The translations under genes were made by a program, and so were the position numbers. This document shows positions 59,001 to 64,000 of a stretch of 64,000 nucleotides of DNA, piece by piece. The notes beneath the pieces are model-generated. The model was not told the DNA's origin. It saw only the letters and a list, made by a program, of their open reading frames with translations, and did no database searches. Location of the stretch: positions 33,058,844 to 33,122,843 of the forward strand of contig NC_052613.1 in NCBI RefSeq assembly GCF_016545825.1, written 5' to 3'. How positions within the stretch are numbered: position 1 is the stretch's first letter; the number at the start of each line of letters is the position of its first letter. This stretch comes from Eucalyptus grandis (taxonomy: Eukaryota > Streptophyta > Magnoliopsida > Myrtales > Myrtaceae).

Positions 59001-62000
59001 TAATAGAGGAAACTCTAAAGTGTGCATAGATGCACCTTTCTTTGACTCTTCTTCTTTCACATTTATAATTTCCTCCAACAGTTTACATCTTGCTATTTTT
59101 ATTTCTCTTATTTGTTGGAGTTCTTTAGCCATGGAAGAAGAAAAAATAAACCTCAAGTTCTCACAGCCTTGCACCTTCAGTACCCTTAAGTTTCTAAAAC
59201 ACAACGCTATCCTTGAATTCTTGTTCCATATGTGCCCCAACCTTGGTAAGTCACTCAAGGTTAATGTCATCAATCGTGATAGAATCTTGACATCCCCACT
59301 AGTTGTCAGTTCTTCAACGTCGAATACTTCTCGTATTAACTGACATCTTTCAATGGTTATGACTTCCAAATTCTGTAGCTTTGTCACCAAGTTTGATGGG
59401 AAGACGCTCAAGAGGAACGCACAATTCTCTACCTTAAAAAATTTTAGGTTGCTCACATCCGAAGGAAATTGAGAATTCCATATCTCTTTCAATTTGGGAA
59501 GTTCAGACAGTGTCAAGTACTCCAACAAGGGCAGTGAAACCTTAAAAAGTCGGGGGAATAACGTTACGAAGGCATATGCATTGATTCTTCTTTAGCAGCA
59601 AGGGGTGGATGATCCCACATAATCTCACAATGCTTATAAGTAAAAGCTGTGAACACGCGCTGTTTGTGAAAAATTAATTAGGGAAATAATCTCACATAAT
59701 GGATTTGAAGTTGACGGGAAAAAAAGGCCTAGTAGTGATTTTTCAATTTTGCCTTTTTCTTCTTTAAATTTTATCAACTTTTACACTTGACTTATCAATC
59801 ACCTTATTGTCTATTGGGGCTCTATTATATATATGACAAGAGAAGGAAGATATAATCCATGGGTTATTGAGGTTATTGAATTTGCGCTTACATTTTGTGC
59901 TTTCCAAATTTTACAAATTAATGGCGTAGACTCAATTAATTCTTGTTAGTCATTAATTGTGGTATTATATAATATCTCAAATAACAATTTACAAAAACCA
60001 CCTTAATTATTTTCTACCAAATGTTCATGGACTAACAACATATTAGGTTAAAGAAAGACATAGAACAACATTAAACATAACAATGAACATTATTTAAAGG
60101 GCTTGTGATTGACCAACCGATAAAAAATATAATTTTAATTGATCAAAACGTGTAACTTGAGTCTGGCTTTTTCTTCAAAGTATTCCAAAAACAAAAACAT
60201 GCCTTATCAAAAGATTGAAACTAAAAAGTAATTATAAATTTATGAAGTAGTCAGAAAAATTTGTTGTCCCCGTGCATAACATGGGCTAAAATTCTAGTAT
60301 ATCTGTAGTGCGGAATTGATGACTTATCGAACCAAAGTCAGAAAGGGGTTTCATCAATTTAAGATCCGCGGTTGGCCATAAGATCCATGAACTGGTCGCA
60401 GCAGCACCATATGGGCTTCAAAGTAAATTTCAGCAATAGGTTTAATTCTACGGATATAAGAACCTAAGATACCCTTTCTCGTCATAAAAAAGATTAATTC
60501 ATGTGGAGAGTTAGTCATGTAGCCAATTAATTTAATAAATGATTTTGATCGAGCATCATGCTTTTGCAATTTGGATCACACTATAAACATAATTTTAAGA
60601 TAATTTAAAAAAGGGTTTCCACATTTTTAGTCTATAGAAACAGAATAGTTACAGAAACTGTTAAATCCAAGCAATAGTGAACAAATGAATGCTAGATGTA
60701 TATCTAATAAATGCTTTCAATAATATTTTATTACAAAAAAAAAAAGAAATTTAAACATGTGCAGGGCACATAAATTCTACTATTAATATTAGAATAAGTG
60801 GTTAGAATGTAGATTTGTGCTGGATTTGGTCACCACATAAGGTCCATTCTGGGGTAATGAAAACAAGCTGCCCTATTGAGTATTATACTTGAATTTTCAT
60901 TTCGTAGTCACATGATAGTCCATCAATTAGCACATAAAAAGATAAAAAAAATTTAATATAATGGAAGTTTGTGCGGAGCCACAGTTCCATAAAAAATAAA
61001 TTGAGGATAATTCTAGATTCGATACTTTCATGTGTTTACAAATCAAATTTCTAAATAATCAAATTCGAATAAACTCAATACGTTCTAACACAAAACACTA
61101 AACGACACAAATCTCACTAAATAATTATTGTCATTTGGTTGATTAATACATATTACTTTGTTAAAATTACACAAAATTTCTATTCATTATCTCTCCAAAG
61201 TAAATATTTCAACAAGTCATTTTTTAAGAAGACCGTAAAATGCCGAGGGCTTCAACTGATACCTTTGAAAGGCATGGAGGAAATTGGAAAAGGCTATAAA
61301 AGTCGGAAACTTAATTTATGTTATTTTGTCTATCTTTCCTCAGATTTTATTATGGAGAGTATCACGAATTGAGTAGTGAACTAACTCATTCTTACACTAG
61401 TATTTTTTTCCACGATTAACATATTCAGTTGAAGGCAATATCCATGTTTATAACTCATTCATCAGAAGACTAGTTGGAGAAGGTTTCCTCCAATTAGGAT
61501 GGTCCGGATGAATGGAAAGATGATACTTCTAGAAAGCATGAAATTTACCTGTTGCCCATCCAAGAATACGACTGAATGGTCCACGGTTTTATAGAAGCTC
61601 ATCATCTCTGGCAAGTTTTGTAACGTTAGCCTACGCAGCTTGCATGACTTCACGTTGGCATCATCATCAATTTCATCTCTGTATTCATCTATCTCGTCAT
61701 CTCCGACAATTTGTTGCATCAAGTGGCATCTATTTATTTCAATCTCTTCTAGCTGCAAGAATATTCTTGTCATGGATGAAGGAAAGAAATGTTTAATTTC
61801 ATCACAGTTTTCCACTTTCACAATCTTTAATTTGCTAAAGGATTCCGGGGTAAGACAATCGCGAGAAATCTTCTTCAAGTTGTTCAAATTCTGTAGAACC
61901 AATGATTCCAGTCTCATAAATCCAGTGGACTGTGTGGAGCCAACAACATATTGAAGTGAGAGGTTATTTATTACACAAAGATGCTTCAATTCCTGAAAAC

Positions 62001-64000
62001 CTTTGGTGCACAAGTCATGAATGCTATCTCTGTCATCTTGCAATCCATCCAAGCAGAGATCTTGCGTTCTCCCCAGACATTCCTGCATACACGCTTCACG
62101 GAGAAGATTGCCAGAATCCAAATTGAGCTTTAAACTTCTGGATTCTTTGTATTCATCGCACCCATGCGCAATTGCCCCAATTTGGATTTTATACTCTTTC
62201 AGATTCCCGAATGGCAGGTCGCTTGAGAGATTGGTAGAATGAGGAATGGTAATGTGCAAAGTTCTCAACTTTTTCATGTTTTTCAAGTCGGCCAGGCTGG
62301 CGTTGCTTCGCGGTGCTTCATCCTCGGCCTCCCATTGACAAAATCCATCAATGTACAATTCTTCTAAATTAACCAAGCTTTCAAGCACGCCAGGTTCAAT
62401 AATTTGGAGCCTGAAGCACTCTGTTAAGTCCAAAAATCTCAATTCTGTTAGTCCACCTATTTCTTTGGGCAGCCGAGCGATTATAGATCCGTGGAAACTT
62501 AGGAATTGCAATCCTTTCAGCTTTCCAAGAAGAGTCACATCCTCTAGATGGCAGTAATCAAGACACAACGAATTGAGGTTTTCAAGGATTTTAATCGACG
62601 TAGGTAGAGAGGTGAAAGATAAGCAAGTCAAGTCCAAGACTTGGAGCTTCTCCATAGATTCAAAAAATGACTCAGGAAATTTGAGAGACTTGTTGGATTC
62701 GGATAACAGAAGCATCTTCAAGTTTGGGCAATCTAATTTCTCTGGAAGCTCATCAATGCCCACAAAACGGAAGGATATTGCAGTGCATTTGCTGAGCTCA
62801 TCCTTTGACCATTCTTTAAACCCATAATCTTTCCTCCCGATCAAGGCCTTCCAGTCTATGGAAGTAATAGAGATGGCCATGTCAACAAATATGTCATGCA
62901 TTTTGAGGTCTTCTATGTCATCACCATCTAATAACAAAGAAGAGTTCTGCAAGGAACGTAAATCCATTACCAACCTATCTCTAGCGCTTTCGATGGTCAT
63001 GCTGAATTGTTTGTATAAACCCAAACCCATGCAGTAGGGAAGGGTACACCTCAAGAGAATACTGCTAGAGTCTAGAGCACAAACCAAAAACAATTTTCTG
63101 ATCCTCTCATCTCCTAAGTCATTGTAATTTTGTTCAGCTATTGATTTTACATCCGACACGTCTCTATGGGTCGAAGCATTCCTCCATGCAGCCAACTCTC
63201 CGTGTTTCAACCTTTTTGCCGATGAAACAATCAAAAGTGGCAAGCCTCCACAATTCTTGACCACTCCATTTACCCAGGGTTTAATATCAAGATCATTAAT
63301 TATATTCCCCACTGTCCTTTCAAAAAGTCTACGCGCTTCTCCATGCTCTAACTCATTGAGTCGGAACTCCTTGTCAGAGCCCATATCAGTACGTAAAACA
63401 TCTCGATTTCTAGATGTTAGCAATAGCTTGCAGCCTCTTACTTTATTATCAAATCCACAAGGGATTCCAACTTCGTTCAACTTCAGCTTCTTCCACAAAT
63501 TATCTAAAATTATGAGAATGTTTTTTTGAGAATTACTCTCTAACCTCTTGTGCAAAAGATCTGCTCTCCCACGAGCAGTTTCCTCATTCATTATCTTTAG
63601 ACCCAATGCATAAGCGATTTCTCCTTGGATTCTTCTTAGATCTGGATTGCGTGATACATCTTCTGTGACAACCACATCAAATAGCTTCTCTTTCTTTGCT
63701 TGCCTTTCGATATTTGCCAAAAGCTTGGATTTGCCTACCCCACCTGGTCCATACACCCCAACCACACATACCTTGTCATCAGCTATAGCCTTAATTACCG
63801 TCTCTGCAAACGAAGCCCTTGACTCCGAGACATCTTCATCATTGTCGGCATATGCAGCAGCGGAAGTGAGAGCAGTGATTCCTATCGGAGGATCTTCGTA
63901 GTGGACAACCGGGAAGTTATTTTTCTTATGGAGTTCTTGAATGACTTGAGTCATCTTCTTCACCTTCCTGCCAATTGAATGGCGCACCACGGGTTTGGGA
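46157..64000 (-). CDS. CC-NB-LRR resistance gene (RPS2/At4g27190-type), 5' end outside the window
   Basis: Seven exons on the minus strand: >64000-61549, 59540-58773, 58482-57736, 55458-54836, 54722-54184, 49803-49069 and 47008-46157 (stop at 46157-46159). Each lies between plausible GT/AG borders and is fully open. Exon 1 holds the end of the coiled coil, the whole NB-ARC and the first LRRs; the other six are LRR exons. Junction phases are 0 except at the end of exon 5. The summed coding length would exceed 2,200 codons, long for an NLR, and comes from repeated LRR-exon duplication. NLRs act as intracellular receptors for pathogen effectors. The start codon lies beyond 64000. Whether all exons are joined in one mRNA is inferred from splice sites only. 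Confidence 0.8.
47009..49068 (-). other. NLR intron 6 with a triplicated degenerate repeat
   Basis: AT-rich. A roughly 120-base unit occurs at 47771-47890, 47974-48094 and 48410-48527 (shared order: ttggta..cca/atcaa, ttagtaattt, gttgg, 'attaaagtagtt', 'gtaattttgaaa'). No exon seen. Confidence 0.65.
49069..49803 (-). CDS. NLR exon 6: LRR module
   Basis: After an ATAACAG acceptor it reads VEFPAMESMKILHMDNMEKI then WLDDLDSNAFGKLKTLVVEH and continues with LRR units (LEKITVTDCGSLEVAF, MEVVKCESLKSLFPSS, LKQLRVRHCGKMRSF), ending ALFSFEK before GTACTG. 245 codons, phase 0 at both ends. It is of the type that usually follows a B-type exon; in this gene its B partner survives only as the relic at 50037-50213. 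Confidence 0.8.
50037..50213 (-). pseudogene. Relic of NLR exon 2 in intron 5
   Basis: Aligns with 59215-59390: shared are 'attcttgttccata', 'gatagaatcttgacatcccc', 'cgtattaactgacatctttc' and 'cttccaa(a/g)ttctg(c/t)agc'. Its right end joins sequence that corresponds to 59591 onward, so the first part of the exon was deleted. The frame is not maintained. Confidence 0.85.
53143..53880. mobile_element. Degenerate inverted-repeat element in intron 5
   Basis: The left text 'ctcttaaaactta...tttaagaactaaaactt' is roughly the inverse of the right text near 53834-53880 ('aattttagaacttaagtgtt...agttttagaactcg'). A moderately GC-rich core (53320-53580) sits between T/A-rich arms, like the other elements in the window. 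No target duplication is evident. A minus frame at 53299-53559 is compositional. Confidence 0.45.
54184..54722 (-). CDS. NLR exon 5: LRR module, type E
   Basis: After a TTTGTAG acceptor it reads LAFPKLEELHIKGVQQKELW, then SFCCLKTLQVKQCHNLVNVI, LTVEECPSLRNLF and LKEFTIEDCKAVKVI, ending LLLVE(R) at a GAAAG/GTTTGC donor. The exon is 539 bases, so it ends in phase 2 while the next recognised exon starts in phase 0. Other modules end ..EK|GT, so one A appears to be missing here. If the donor is used, the reading frame terminates soon after the junction. Confidence 0.75.
54836..55458 (-). CDS. NLR exon 4: LRR module, type C paralogue
   Basis: After a TACACAG acceptor it reads VLFPSLEELKLSSMCQLKRI then WHNQLHGQSF, with units such as LASLTVELCENFSHVFPSN and LMELNVRSCPSLSYLFSS. 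It ends LYPLFDEK before a GTATCA donor. 207 codons, phase 0 at both ends; about 40 codons shorter than exon 3 near its end, where exon 3 has an extra LRR (LTNLSILECTELKAF). The next intron is only 113 bases (54835-54723). Confidence 0.82.
56622..56700 (-). pseudogene. Relic of exon-3 3' end
   Basis: Aligns with 57733-57811: 'ggaaagaggaaaaccttct(c/t)gt' then 'ctttcatca(a/g)a(a/g)cc(a/g)gcag' and the 'ctc(c/t)actcttggcat' word. The frame is broken and the rest of the exon is absent. Confidence 0.75.
56810..57325. other. Inserted block of different character in intron 3
   Basis: Sister intron copies run from 'taacatataagag' directly to 'ttatataa(t/c)gg(a/g)agtttg'; here about 515 bases intervene. 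The block is less AT-rich and low in repeats ('aagcggcggaatgtacagaa', 'ctaaggtttccaagcagagg'). It looks like plant mitochondrial intergenic DNA, but I cannot confirm that. Confidence 0.45.
57565..57605 (-). pseudogene. Relic of the start of an exon-5-type LRR exon
   Basis: 'gatgtagctcttctaattta' and the following text match the start of exon 5 (54690-54722, 'tgtgtagctcttctaacttt'). Another copy lies at 56455-56495. It suggests an exon-5-like exon once followed exon 3. Confidence 0.6.
57736..58482 (-). CDS. NLR exon 3: LRR module, type C
   Basis: After a GCAAGCAG acceptor it reads ILFPSLEELTVVSCGLMKIW, then HNELSKESFCELASITIRDC and ENLSHIFPSN, and ends PPSLFDEK before a GTTTTC donor; 249 codons, phase 0 at both ends. 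It is a close paralogue of exon 4 at 54836-55458 (VLFPSLEELKLSS, IWHNQL, SFCKLASLTVELCENFSHVF). A truncated relic of its 3' end lies at 56622-56700. The frame before the acceptor is also open for a few codons, but the splice site is well formed. Confidence 0.82.
58773..59540 (-). CDS. NLR exon 2: LRR module, type B
   Basis: After a TTTAAG acceptor the exon reads VSLPLLEYLTLSELPKLKEI then WNSQFP, with repeated L..L.V..C..L..VFP units (SNLKFFKVENCAFLLSVFPS, LRVLKVQGCENLRFIFSSS, LTRLRISGCPKMMTF). It ends SILFDQN before a GTACGT donor, 256 codons, phase 0 at both ends. The LRRs are the irregular C-terminal type of At4g27190-like NLRs and would form part of the ligand-sensing solenoid. A decayed partial copy lies at 50037-50213. 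Confidence 0.82.
59541..61548 (-). other. NLR intron 1, with block repeated elsewhere in the gene
   Basis: About 2 kb, AT-rich. 60290-61200 is colinear with 50800-52380, 55680-56450 and (in part) 57330-57560, through phrases such as 'gagccacatttccaca', 'cacaaaacactaaacga' and 'cgtcgtttggttgataaatgc'. 59580-59700 matches 50200-50320. These are shared intron copies from duplication of exon-intron blocks. Confidence 0.75.
61549..64000 (-). CDS. NLR exon 1: CC end, NB-ARC and first LRRs
   Basis: Open from the window edge to a CAACAG/GTAAAT donor at 61549. Motifs in order: GRKVKKMTQVIQEL (end of the CC), VYGPGGVGKSKLL (P-loop), FDVVVTEDVSRNPDLRRIQ (RNBS-A), ILIILDNLW (kinase 2), KLLLTSRNRDVL (RNBS-B), CGGLPLLIV (GLPL), LVCALDSSSI...MGLGLY (RNBS-D), LKMHDIFVDMAI (MHD). 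Then come LRRs with the L..L..L..C pattern (LQVLDLTCLSFTSLPTSI, LRFLDLTECFRLQII). The Trp after kinase 2 fits the non-TIR class. The second Asp of kinase 2 is Asn. No start codon is in view; the frame continues upstream as KPVVRHSIG. Confidence 0.93.

Overview
This is a plant nuclear window, most likely from a woody eudicot. The style of its CC-NB-LRR gene and the GC-rich cores of its DNA transposons fit Myrtaceae (Eucalyptus-like), but that is inference. Nothing prokaryotic is present. About 45 kb is intergenic or transposon-derived DNA with decayed genes. The right 18 kb is a minus-strand disease-resistance (NLR) gene that runs off the window edge.

Layout. 1-10.4 kb: a segmental repeat occurs twice (about 1-1212 and 9162-10420). 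The second copy is interrupted by a 5'-truncated LINE (3828-9161, minus, 13-bp target-site duplication), and that LINE is itself interrupted by a MULE-like element (4950-6141, perfect 9-bp duplication). 10.4-20.4 kb: small non-autonomous DNA transposons (a hAT-like element with 8-bp duplications and internal 102-bp tandem repeats; a second MULE of the same family; a short divergent relative), a LINE 3' fragment and mostly featureless AT-rich DNA. 20.5-36.2 kb: a Raf-like MAPKKK (EDR1/CTR1-type) kinase pseudogene on the plus strand. It is split by a Sirevirus-type Copia element (23618-32255, TSD aaagt) and a 2.9-kb solo LTR (32859-35761, TSD gaaat). 36.2-46.1 kb: two Harbinger/Tourist-like elements, one carrying a SINE, a hAT-like element, a PPR-protein N-terminal fragment, and a 1.2-kb tandem duplication carrying two broken uL18-family (ribosomal L18p/L5e) copies.

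46.2-64 kb: an RPS2/At4g27190-type CC-NB-LRR gene, minus strand, with seven recognisable exons. The first carries the end of the CC, the NB-ARC and the first LRRs. The other six are long LRR exons with nearly all junctions in phase 0. Introns hold colinear repeats of each other and relics of exons, so the LRR region appears to have grown by repeated duplication of exon-intron blocks. A one-base phase mismatch at the fifth exon may truncate the product.

The NLR is the only locus here that looks possibly functional. The rest records nested insertion and decay. The most unusual signals are the repeated 10-bp palindrome in the MULE ends, the similar GC-rich cores carried by elements with different terminal repeats, and the ladder of relic exons in the NLR introns. 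All calls come from reading the sequence; no database search was run.
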